From the NCBI GenBank assembly GCA_019243895.1, contig JAFATP010000002.1, positions 1 to 7,855 on the forward strand: a DNA stretch of 7,855 bases, in the 5' to 3' direction. The position numbers were made by a program, and so were the translations under genes. Positions 1 to 6,774 of the stretch are shown here, in pieces. Each line of letters starts with the position of its first letter. Position 1 is the stretch's first letter. This DNA comes from Alphaproteobacteria bacterium (GTDB lineage Bacteria > Pseudomonadota > Alphaproteobacteria > Rickettsiales > SXRF01). The notes below the pieces were generated by a model that searched no databases, had not been told where the DNA came from, and worked only from the letters and a program-made list of their open reading frames with translations.

Positions 1-23
1 CGCGCGCGCCGGCTCCGTCGCTG

Positions 24-563
24 ATGGTTTCGGGTGATACACTCACCTGCGCCGGCAAAACCTATCGCTGCGCGGCAGGCCGGGGCGGCATCGTTCCCGC
101 AAGCGCAAAGCGCGAGGGAGATGGCGGCACGCCGGCCGGATGCTGGCTATTGCGGGAATGCTGGTATCGCCCGGATCGCCTGCCGCCCCCTGAAACCGCG
201 CTGCCCTTGCGCGTCCTGCACCCGGAAGATTGCTGGTGCGATGACTCCGGCCACGCGCTGTATAACCGTCACATGACCATTCCTGCTCTTGTACCTCCAC
301 CTCTCATTCCCCCCCCCGAAAGGGGGGGGCCGGGAGGGGGCGTGCCGCGTTCTTTTGAGCGCCTGTGGCGCGAGGACGCGCTGTATGACCTCATCGTGCC
401 GCTGGGTTATAACGACGACCCGATTATTCCCGGCAAGGGCAGCGCCATTTTCCTGCATGTTGCAACGGCCGATTATGCGTCCACCGAAGGCTGCGTCGCG
501 CTGCGAAAGGAAGATTTGCTGAGCGTGCTGAAAGTTGCAAGCATCCTGACGCCCATCATCATC

Positions 564-569
<6 letters not shown>
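24..569 (+). CDS. L,D-transpeptidase family protein (YkuD-like), with in-frame palindrome insert
   Basis: The 181-residue product matches the small L,D-transpeptidase catalytic family, which makes or edits 3-3 cross-links (or protein links) in the peptidoglycan of the periplasm. The catalytic block is clear: His145 in GSAIFLHVA, then STEGCVAL with Ser153 and the nucleophile Cys157. The N-terminal block (CAAGRGGI, KREGDGGTPAG) and FERLWREDALYDLIV followed by GYNDDP are typical of the family. Residues about 88-108 are extra relative to homologues as I remember them and are encoded by a C-run/G-run palindrome. I see no signal peptide. The frame stays open to the window's left edge and no ribosome binding site is visible before the ATG, so the true start may lie a few codons upstream or outside the window. 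The gene converges on argF; the two stop codons overlap by 6 bp. The fold assignment is solid; whether the enzyme works with the insert is unknown. Confidence 0.88.
291..341. repeat. Palindromic element inserted in frame in the L,D-transpeptidase gene
   Basis: The core is an 8-bp perfect stem, C310-317 against G322-329, closed by a GAAA loop (318-321). The C run actually begins at 309, giving nine C. The flanks CCTCCACCTC (about 294-303) and GGGAGGGGG (332-340) can pair loosely around the core. In the gene's frame it reads as a Pro-rich then Gly-rich stretch (PPPLIPPPERGGPGGG). It falls between two conserved family blocks, YNRHMTIP and FERLWRED, which are normally separated by only a few residues. 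This resembles the behaviour of Rickettsia palindromic elements, which insert in frame in coding genes, but I do not claim membership of that family. Exact insertion boundaries are inferred. Confidence 0.7.
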
Positions 570-1481
<912 letters not shown>

Positions 1482-1482
1482 T

Positions 1483-2655
1483 CTAGTTTCCTTCCGCCAG
1501 TGTCTGTTCCAGAATCATCGCCGCTTCATCCACCTCGGCTTGGGTAATAATCAGCGGCGGCAGGATGCGGATCACGGCATCCCCTGCGGTTGGGGCCGTA
1601 AGCAGGCCATTGGCGCGCAATGCGTCGGCCAGCGCATATGGCGCGCCACGCGTCTTCAGCCCGAGCATCAATCCGGTCCCCCGCACCGTTTCGATACGGG
1701 CAGGAAATCGTGTGGAAATTGCTTCAAGTGATTCTTGCAGAATTTTTCCTATTTCCCTGACATTTAACATGAATTTTTTATCATAAATGATATCCATCAC
1801 AGCGTTCCCCACCGCCATCGCCAGCGGGTTGGCGCCATAGGTGGAACCGTGGCTTCCCGGCGTCATGCAGGCAGCGGCGCGCGCGGTGGCCAGGCACGCC
1901 GCCAGCGGAAAGCCGCCGCCGATGCCCTTGGCTGCCGCCATCACATCCGGCGCAATGCCCGCCGTCTCGTGGGCGAACAGGGTGCCGGTGCGTCCCATGC
2001 CGCATTGCACCTCGTCCAGCATCAGCAATAAGCCCTGCCGGTCGCAGAGCTGACGTACGCCGCGCAGGAAGGCCGGGGCGGCCACGCGCACCCCTCCCTC
2101 GCCCTGCACCGGCTCCAGCAGGATGCCCGCCGTTTCCGGCGTCACGGCGCGCTCCACCGCCGCCAGATCGTTGAATGCCACCCGGTCAAACCCCGGCAAC
2201 AGCGGCTGGTATCCCTCGCGCGCATGTTCATTGCCGCCGGCGGAGATGCCTGCCATGGTGCGGCCGTGGAAGCCCCCTTCGAACACGATGATGCGCTGGC
2301 GCTGCGGGTTGGCGGCCGCATGATGGAAGCGCCGCAGAATCTTGATGCCGCATTCCACCGCCTCGGCGCCCGATGAGCAGAAAAAAATGCTATCGGCGAA
2401 TGTGGCTTCCACCAGCCTGGAAGCAAGCTCTTCGGCCTGGGGAATGCGGTAAAGATTGGAGCAATGCCACAGCGTATCCGCCTGCTGCTTGAGCGCCGCC
2501 ACCAAATGCGGATGGCAATGGCCCAGCGCGTTAACGGCGATGCCGGTGGCGAAATCCAGATAGCGCCGTCCGTTTTCATCGAACAGGTAGCACCCCTCGC
2601 CGCGCACCATCTGGATATCGCTACGCCGATACACCGGCATCAGAGGGGAGATCAT
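1483..2655 (-). CDS. argD: Acetylornithine aminotransferase
   Basis: This is a 390-residue class III PLP aminotransferase that converts N-acetylglutamate semialdehyde to N-acetylornithine with glutamate as donor. ArgD proteins often also serve as succinyldiaminopimelate aminotransferases in lysine synthesis. Visible signatures are SSGAEAVE (94-101, PLP phosphate contact), GGFHGRTM (127-134), LDEVQCGMGRTG (213-224) and the Schiff-base lysine Lys243 in AAKGIGGGFP. The N-terminus (MPVYRRSD then GEGCYLFDENGRRYLDFATGIAVNALGH) fits ArgD and supports the ATG at 2655. The nearest AGGCGG sits only 2 nt before that ATG, an awkward spacing. Adjacency to argF selects ArgD over other class III members. 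A short AT-rich patch (about 1735-1800) encodes residues 289-307, a Lys-rich helix unlike the GC-rich remainder. Confidence 0.96.
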   Translation of the reverse strand: MISPLMPVYRRSDIQMVRGEGCYLFDENGRRYLDFATGIAVNALGHCHPHLVAALKQQADTLWHCSNLYRIPQAEELASRLVEATFADSIFFCSSGAEAVECGIKILRRFHHAAANPQRQRIIVFEGGFHGRTMAGISAGGNEHAREGYQPLLPGFDRVAFNDLAAVERAVTPETAGILLEPVQGEGGVRVAAPAFLRGVRQLCDRQGLLLMLDEVQCGMGRTGTLFAHETAGIAPDVMAAAKGIGGGFPLAACLATARAAACMTPGSHGSTYGANPLAMAVGNAVMDIIYDKKFMLNVREIGKILQESLEAISTRFPARIETVRGTGLMLGLKTRGAPYALADALRANGLLTAPTAGDAVIRILPPLIITQAEVDEAAMILEQTLAEGN

Positions 2656-2684
2656 AACCGCCTATTATTTAAAGAAAAGCGGTG

Positions 2685-2713
2685 AGAGTACTGCCGCGCA
2701 GGGCGGTTGTCAA
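2685..2713 (-). promoter_or_regulatory. Probable sigma-70 promoter of argD-argF
   Basis: On the minus strand a perfect TTGACA (2713-2708) is followed by a 17-nt spacer and TACTCT (2690-2685), which matches 4 of 6 consensus -10 positions. The predicted transcript start near 2678 leaves a leader of roughly 20 nt before the argD ATG. The -35 box overlaps the stop codon of the upstream permease gene, so argDF can be expressed independently of the permease. This is inferred from sequence only. Confidence 0.6.
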
Positions 2714-3477
2714 CTCTTCAGCCGCCAGCCGCGCGTGATGGCGGTCTGGATGATCGCCCACATGATGACGGTAGTCACCAGCATCACCACAATTCCCATC
2801 AGCGGCGAGCTATCGGAATAGCCGACGATGGCATAGCGGAAACCGTCGATCATATAAAAGAAGGGGTTGAAATGGCATAGATGATACCAGAACGCGGGCA
2901 AATGACGGATGGAGTAAAACGTGCCGGAAAGAAACGCCAGCGGCGTGATGATGTAATTGGTAATCGCGGAGAGCTGGTCGAAGGATTGCGACCACACTCC
3001 CGTCACCACGCCGAACAATGCCAGCATCACGCTGGCGGCCAGCACGTGAAACACCGCGATCAGCGGGTGTGCCAGCGTGAACGGCACGAAAATATACACT
3101 GCCCCCGACACGCAGATTCCCACCAGAACGCCGCGTACCACGCCGCCGGCCACCAGGCTCAGCGTGATTTCGGCGCCGGTCAGCGGCGGCATCAGGAAAT
3201 CGATGATCACGCCCTGGATTTTCGCCAGCATCAGCGAGGAGGAGGTGTTGGCGAACGCATTCTGAACGATGGCCATCATGATCAGGCCGGGCGCGATGAA
3301 CTGGCTATAGGGAACTCCTTCCATATTGCGGGTCTGGCCGCCTTGCGCCAGAGTGAGGATGGCAAGGAAAAGCAGCGTGGTCACCATCGGCGCCACCACC
3401 GTTTGGTTCCACACCTTCAGAAAGCGCCACGTTTCGCGCTTGCAGAGGGTGAGCGTGCCAATGAGATTCATGCGCAT
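2710..3477 (-). CDS. ABC-2 type transporter permease
   Basis: The 255-residue product is an integral inner-membrane permease of the ABC-2 superfamily (YadH/NodJ-like half exporters), which works with a separate ATPase to export lipids, polysaccharides or drugs. After a cytosolic N-terminus (about 1-28) there are roughly six hydrophobic segments: near 29-45, 58-76, 107-131, 138-161, 172-190 and 225-246. The family signature FNPFFYMIDGFRYAIVGY is at 203-220, after GTFYSIRHLPAFW. AGGGG lies 9 nt before the ATG at 3477, which favours that start over the second Met two codons later. No ATPase gene is in the window, so the substrate cannot be named. It is divergent from the glycosyltransferase genes by 128 bp, and 54 bp ahead of argD on the same strand. 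Confidence 0.9.
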   Translation of the reverse strand: MRMNLIGTLTLCKRETWRFLKVWNQTVVAPMVTTLLFLAILTLAQGGQTRNMEGVPYSQFIAPGLIMMAIVQNAFANTSSSLMLAKIQGVIIDFLMPPLTGAEITLSLVAGGVVRGVLVGICVSGAVYIFVPFTLAHPLIAVFHVLAASVMLALFGVVTGVWSQSFDQLSAITNYIITPLAFLSGTFYSIRHLPAFWYHLCHFNPFFYMIDGFRYAIVGYSDSSPLMGIVVMLVTTVIMWAIIQTAITRGWRLKS

Positions 3478-3605
3478 GGTATCGATCCCCTGAAATGAAA
3501 GATATCCATAGTTATGGCAAAAAACGGCTATATGAAAGCGGTTAGTCTCTCTCTGGCCATGTTCTCCATATTATGATTTGATGGCTGCATGAATAACAGC
3601 TTAAA

Positions 3606-4370
3606 ATGAGATCTCCCCTGATGGAGACATCCGCAAATAAACCAGGCACCGCCATCCGAACGGTGACATTTCTGATGCCCTGTCTCAATGAGGTCAACAC
3701 GGTCGGCGATTGCGTTGCCATTGCCAGCCAAACGCTCCAAGCGCTTCAGTGGCGCGGAGAGATTTTAGTGGTGGACAACGGCAGCAGCGACTCTTCCGTT
3801 GCCGCGGCAACGGCAGCGGGAGCCCGGATTTTGCAGGTAGCGCAACGCGGTTATGGCGTAGCTGTGCGCGCCGGCATCGCGGCGGCACAAGGCGATTATA
3901 TCATCATGGGAGATTCCGACCTGTCGTATGATTTCGCCCCCGCCAGCCTGAAACCTTACCTTGAAGTCCTGGACGCCGGAGCCGACCTGGTAATAGGCAA
4001 CCGCTTCACGGGCGGCATCAAGCCGGGGGCCATGTCTCATCTGCATCGTTATATCGGAACTCCGGTGATGACATGGGCGGTCAACCGCATGTTCGGCACG
4101 CGCATCGGCGATATCAATTGCGGTCTGCGGGCTTTCCGCCGCCGCGCCATCGGCGCGTTGGTGCTGCAAAGTGACGGCATGGAATTCGCCAGCGAAATGG
4201 TCATCCGCGCGGCGCAGGCCGGTTTAGTCATATCCGAAGTGCCCACCACCCTCTTTCCCGATGGCCGCAACCGCAAATCCCATTTGCGCAGCTTCCCCGA
4301 TGGCGCAAGACATCTGCGAGTTTGGGTGCGATTGTGGCTGGCACAGCATCATAAAAACGATCCGGCATGA
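3606..4370 (+). CDS. Family 2 glycosyltransferase, polyprenyl-phosphate sugar synthase type
   Basis: The product (254 residues) is a GT-A fold enzyme like dolichyl-phosphate mannose/glucose synthases, which transfer a sugar from a nucleotide donor to a polyprenyl phosphate at the cytosolic face of the membrane. Motifs in order: LMPCLNE (23-29), VVDNGSSDSS (55-64), the metal-binding GDSD (102-105), GNRF (131-134) and the acceptor-side IGDINCGLRAFRR (167-179). It lacks the C-terminal membrane helices of GtrB/ArnC proteins, so it is the short soluble form. The start is uncertain: the ATG at 3606 and one five codons later both lack a good Shine-Dalgarno. Twelve bp downstream begins a GT-C type membrane transferase, so the two probably form an operon in which this enzyme supplies the lipid-linked sugar. 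The 128-bp divergent region upstream shows no convincing promoter to me. Confidence 0.92.
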   Translation: MRSPLMETSANKPGTAIRTVTFLMPCLNEVNTVGDCVAIASQTLQALQWRGEILVVDNGSSDSSVAAATAAGARILQVAQRGYGVAVRAGIAAAQGDYIIMGDSDLSYDFAPASLKPYLEVLDAGADLVIGNRFTGGIKPGAMSHLHRYIGTPVMTWAVNRMFGTRIGDINCGLRAFRRRAIGALVLQSDGMEFASEMVIRAAQAGLVISEVPTTLFPDGRNRKSHLRSFPDGARHLRVWVRLWLAQHHKNDPA

Positions 4371-4382
4371 AAGGCGTGAATA

Positions 4383-5672
4383 ATGGCGATACGCATTTCC
4401 TGGAAGTATGACGCGGCGATCATCGCTGCGGGATTGGCACTCTGCTTCATTCATTTTGCGCTTACTCCCGTTAGCCATCTTTCCATCAGCATCGATGACC
4501 ACCTCGATTATGTGCGACATATCGCGGAGCACGGCATTCCTTTGCCGGATGACTGCTGGGAATGTTTTCAGCCTCCGTTATATTATTTTCTCGGGTCGAT
4601 GTGGTTTAACGCCGCCGCGGCGCTTCATCTAGACCCCGCCACAGGAGTGCGTTTCCTGTCGCTTTGCTTCCATATGGGCTTTCTTTATTTCGGATGCCGA
4701 CTGCTGCGCGAAACGATTTTCTCGCCTTTCGCCTATTATACGGGCTTGATCCTGCTGGTTTTCTGGCCGCTTGGCATCCTCAAGTCATCGGCCATTAACA
4801 ATGACATACCGGAATATTTATCGCAGCTGGCATCATTTTACTATGTCATGCGGTGGTGGCGGCGCCCGCGGCCGCGGCAGCTGGCGCTGGCGCTATTATG
4901 GGGCGCCATCGCCTTGGCCTTTAAGAATAACGGCATCCTGCTCTTTCCTCTGATCGGCGGCACGGTGCTTTACCGATGGTATCGAGAGCGGTTTCCAGTC
5001 CGCAGCATATGGAATCAATCCGTGCTGCTGGCCCTTGCGACAGCCATGCTCACCGGCGCATTCACCTTCGGGCGGATCTATTATTATTATCGCATCATGC
5101 ATCCCGGCGCCAAGCCGCTGATGATAGCCAACGTTTGGGAGAGTGATAAGACCACGTTCATCCAGGACGATTTATATTACTACATCAGCTTCGATTACCC
5201 CACCTTCGTTAAGGAAGCATTTTTTGACCCCTATCACAATCCGGGCGGACGGCTGTATTTCTGGAACAGCTATTTGAAAAGCGCCCTATTCAGCGGTTTT
5301 AGCTGGAAGGCTCGCCTGCTGGCGCGATGGCTCAGCCTGGCCGAGCTGGGGTTGGTGCTCTACATGGCCGCCGCCATCATTCCCGCCGTTGTTCTGGACA
5401 AGGCGCGTTCCGCGGAGTGGATGCCATTCCTTTTCTTCGCCAGTATCCAGGTGGCGGCATTAATTGTGTATCGCGGGCTTTACCCCACCGCCTGGTGTCA
5501 GGATCATCGCTATACCTACGCCATCACCGCGGCGCTTGCCGTGATATACGCTAAATCCATCGTCTGGTATCGCAAGCATTATTTCTTGCGCGTGAGCCGG
5601 CTTGGCGTGGCGCTCGGACTGGGGTTTTCCTGCTTGTCCATCGCGTTTATCCTGGCGCAGGCGCTGATGTAG
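4383..5672 (+). CDS. GT-C type multi-spanning membrane glycosyltransferase (GT39/GT83-like)
   Basis: This 429-residue protein looks like a polytopic transferase that uses a polyprenyl-phosphate sugar on the periplasmic face. A first membrane helix (about 10-30) leads into a loop with an acidic motif (IDDH, 37-40), then DDCWECFQPPLYYF (56-69); acidic residues in this loop followed by QPPLYY are characteristic of PMT_2-like GT-C proteins. Further helices lie near 95-108, 115-133, 166-198, 212-232, 322-340, 347-363, 377-393 and 406-427. A long aromatic-rich extracytosolic segment (about 240-305, with four Tyr in a row just before it at 233-236) and a late QDHRYTYA (373-380) are also visible. A GGCG lies about 10 nt before the ATG, and the gene follows the GT2 gene by 12 bp. 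The acceptor (lipid A, O-antigen, protein) cannot be told from sequence. Confidence 0.82.
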   Translation: MAIRISWKYDAAIIAAGLALCFIHFALTPVSHLSISIDDHLDYVRHIAEHGIPLPDDCWECFQPPLYYFLGSMWFNAAAALHLDPATGVRFLSLCFHMGFLYFGCRLLRETIFSPFAYYTGLILLVFWPLGILKSSAINNDIPEYLSQLASFYYVMRWWRRPRPRQLALALLWGAIALAFKNNGILLFPLIGGTVLYRWYRERFPVRSIWNQSVLLALATAMLTGAFTFGRIYYYYRIMHPGAKPLMIANVWESDKTTFIQDDLYYYISFDYPTFVKEAFFDPYHNPGGRLYFWNSYLKSALFSGFSWKARLLARWLSLAELGLVLYMAAAIIPAVVLDKARSAEWMPFLFFASIQVAALIVYRGLYPTAWCQDHRYTYAITAALAVIYAKSIVWYRKHYFLRVSRLGVALGLGFSCLSIAFILAQALM

Positions 5673-5696
5673 TTGCTGATTAGTGTCATGCGTAAT

Positions 5697-5737
5697 ATTG
5701 CTCCAGCCCGTGGCCCCATCGGGGCGAAGCGTGGTGG
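5697..5737 (-). repeat. Short copy of the tRNA-associated palindromic repeat
   Basis: Read on the minus strand, this 41-bp element begins CCACCACGCTTCGCCC and ends ACGGGCTGGAGCAAT, identical over 16 and 15 bp to the two ends of the 113-bp copy at 6470-6582. The middle is only a few bases and completes a perfect GCCCC-GAT-GGGGC hairpin. It lies 24 bp after the stop codon of the GT-C gene. There is no T run after the hairpin, so it is not a typical intrinsic terminator. The bases just before it on the minus strand read GGGC and continue into the CCACCA end, resembling a tRNA tail. Confidence 0.75.
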
Positions 5738-5815
5738 GCCCTGGTGTATAGTTCAGAACCTGCGAGGATATGAGATTGTTGATTAGCGGCCTGTGGTATC
5801 GCACTAGCTGCGGCA

Positions 5816-6235
5816 TCAAAACGTCTTACTAAAATAAATTCGTGAATGGCCGGGCGGTAAGTTTTCCACTCGCCCGAATTCTTTGTAGCCATATTTCTGG
5901 TAAAAGTCTGGAGCCTGAAACCGATATGTATAAAGAAAAGCGCCAACGCATCCGCGTTCTTTCGCAATATTCTCCGCCTGTAGCAGCAGTTTCGATCCGT
6001 AGTCATGCCCTCGGAAAGACTCGGCAATCCACAGCCAATCAACGTATAGCCAGCTGTAATGTGTTTGTCCTTTTAATCCGGCTTGAATAACACTCGCCTC
6101 ATCCCTGCCAAAGAGCCAAAGTGGCCTGGTATTATACTCTCCTGCGATGGCGATATTATAAGCGTCCAAACCTTTTTGTATGGCAGAAATGGCGGAGGAG
6201 TCGGGATTGTCTTCGTGTTCGATTTTTAGGTGCAT
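5816..6235 (-). CDS. GNAT family N-acetyltransferase
   Basis: The 139-residue product is a complete single-domain GNAT acyltransferase, a cytosolic enzyme that uses acetyl-CoA. The acetyl-CoA binding motif A is seen as ESFRGHDYGSKLL (72-84, with RGHDYG at 75-80), followed by the helix LQAENIAKERGC and the C-terminal strand-helix FQAPDFYQKYGYKEFGRV (106-123). I place the start at 6235 (MHLKIEHEDN), preceded by AAAGAAAAG; an upstream in-frame ATG at 6271 would add 12 residues with no ribosome binding site. The substrate is unknown. Base composition is clearly more AT-rich than the arg and glycosyltransferase genes and the gene sits alone between two repeat copies, which suggests acquisition, though this is inference. 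It is transcribed towards the glycosyltransferase operon, with 143 bp between the stop codons. Confidence 0.88.
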   Translation of the reverse strand: MHLKIEHEDNPDSSAISAIQKGLDAYNIAIAGEYNTRPLWLFGRDEASVIQAGLKGQTHYSWLYVDWLWIAESFRGHDYGSKLLLQAENIAKERGCVGAFLYTYRFQAPDFYQKYGYKEFGRVENLPPGHSRIYFSKTF

Positions 6236-6302
6236 AATCTTTTCTTTGCAAATGCCCTGCCAGAATGCCATTTTAAGTATTTTTCAAATTCCAGAGCCTT
6301 AT

Positions 6303-6332
6303 ATTATCCGGAAATGCACAATACCAGATCAA
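6303..6332 (-). promoter_or_regulatory. Probable sigma-70 promoter of the GNAT gene
   Basis: The minus strand shows TTGATC (6332-6327, 4 of 6 to consensus), an 18-nt spacer and GATAAT (6308-6303, 5 of 6). A start near 6295 would give a leader of about 60 nt to the preferred ATG at 6235. It would also place the alternative ATG at 6271 inside the transcript, so it does not by itself decide the start. Confidence 0.5.
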
Positions 6333-6432
6333 CTTCCATGGAGCAAATTAGCGGTATGCGTTGATTTCCAGACCTGTGATCGATAAGCGCTGTTTTAAGT
6401 CAGCAGATGCGCCAGTATATTCCTGATCGGGA

Positions 6433-6450
6433 TGATTAATGCTTGTAATG
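6433..6450. promoter_or_regulatory. Degenerate copy of the ATTACA-N4-TGTAAT dyad
   Basis: On the minus strand this reads CATTACAAG followed by CATTAATC, sharing the first 9 bases with the site at 7222-7241. The second half fits only if one base is deleted (TAAT for GTAAT). It is about 100 bp upstream of the proposed GNAT promoter. It may be a weak third site or chance. Confidence 0.25.
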
Positions 6451-6469
6451 ATATAAACGTACCACATGA

Positions 6470-6582
6470 ATTGCTCCAGCCCGTCGTCGCTCCTTCGGAG
6501 CTATGCCGGGCACTGCTCCGTCCAAGCCGCTGGTGCTCTCCGTGGCTGCGCCACGCGAAACCCGCAGGGCGAAGCGTGGTGG
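6470..6582 (-). repeat. Long copy of the palindromic repeat, anchored at the tRNA-Met 3' end
   Basis: On the minus strand this 113-bp element begins CCACCACGCTTCGCCC, whose first six bases are the last six bases of the tRNA gene (last acceptor-stem and discriminator bases plus CCA). It ends ACGGGCTGGAGCAAT. Both ends recur at 5697-5737. It contains several inverted repeats: CCACGC (6551-6556) with GCGTGG (6574-6579) enclosing CCC-GCA-GGG, CGTGGC-TGC-GCCACG (6541-6555), and GCTCC-TTC-GGAGC (6489-6501). The first two share bases and so are mutually exclusive. A minus-strand reading frame crosses it from inside the tRNA, which I take to be non-coding. The element would be transcribed as the 3' trailer of the tRNA precursor. 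Confidence 0.75.
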
Positions 6583-6651
6583 CTCGGGAGGGATTTGAAC
6601 CCCCGACCAAGGGATTATGATTCCCCTGCTCTACCGCTGAGCTACCGAGCC
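6577..6651 (-). tRNA. tRNA-Met (anticodon CAU), CCA encoded
   Basis: The minus strand folds into a full cloverleaf: 7-bp acceptor stem GGCTCGG/CCGAGCC (6645-6651 with 6581-6587), D stem GCTC/GAGC, anticodon stem GGGGA/TCCCT, loop ATCATAA with anticodon CAT at 6617-6619, T stem GGGGG/CCCTC with loop TTCAAAT, discriminator A and an encoded CCA (6577-6579). The anticodon stem lacks the three G-C pairs of initiator tRNA, and the acceptor stem starts with a G-C pair rather than a mismatch. AATCATAAT around the anticodon resembles elongator tRNA-Met. A lysidine-modified tRNA-Ile2 also has a CAU gene and is not fully excluded. A weak promoter-like pair (TTGCAT, 16 nt, TAATCC at 6702-6675) lies just upstream. 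Confidence 0.95.
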
Positions 6652-6724
6652 GCCGGAGCCGTTGGAGTAGTTAGGGATTAGGCAAGCATGGGGAAAATGC
6701 AAGCGGAAAGAACGCATCCGCCAT

Positions 6725-6756
6725 AAAAAAACGCGCCAGCCGAAGCTGGCGCGTTT
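6725..6756 (-). terminator. Strong rho-independent terminator of the Lys/Thr-rich protein gene
   Basis: The minus strand shows CGCGCCAGC, a TTCG loop, then GCTGGCGCG and a run of seven T. The 9-bp G+C-rich stem is extended to 12 bp by AAA/TTT. It begins 18 nt after the stop codon at 6775 and separates the gene from the downstream tRNA promoter region. Confidence 0.93.
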
Positions 6757-6774
6757 CGCTTGTCCCCGGCAAGA

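Larger units (their letters stand above)
6236..6469. other. AT-rich non-coding interval upstream of the GNAT gene
   Basis: No believable gene is present. The interval holds a probable minus-strand promoter (6303-6332) and a degenerate ATTACA/TGTAAT-type site (6433-6450). An in-frame ATG at 6271 belongs to the extended reading of the GNAT gene. Together with the repeat at 6470-6582 it makes up the 341-bp gap between the GNAT gene and the tRNA. Confidence 0.6.

Noticed and set aside
291..341. Treating the transpeptidase as a pseudogene because of the insert
   Set aside because: The frame is intact through the insert and the catalytic His145 and Cys157 motifs downstream are perfect.
2881..3498. 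205-codon plus-strand frame opposite the permease gene
   Set aside because: It is a His/Gln/Arg-rich antisense shadow of a well-supported membrane protein gene in GC-rich DNA.
3514..3576. 20-codon hydrophobic mini-gene (MAKNGYMKAVSLSLAMFSIL) before the GT2 gene
   Set aside because: No clear ribosome binding site, no known leader-peptide pattern and a length easily reached by chance.
5697..5737. Reading the GCCCC/GGGGC hairpin as the terminator of the glycosyltransferase operon
   Set aside because: No T run follows on the plus strand, and the sequence is a copy of the repeat found by the tRNA.
5732..5810. Possible decayed tRNA on the minus strand ending GGGCCCACCA, with GGTTC and CTCATA upstream
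   Set aside because: The T stem does not pair, the spacing is wrong and no D arm or 5' acceptor strand can be found. Only the tail is tRNA-like.
6395..6610. 71-codon minus-strand frame running from inside the tRNA through the repeat (begins MVGGSNPSRATTLRP)
   Set aside because: It starts inside the tRNA T arm and follows the palindromic repeat; the sequence is explained by the tRNA and repeat, with no ribosome binding site or protein-like composition.
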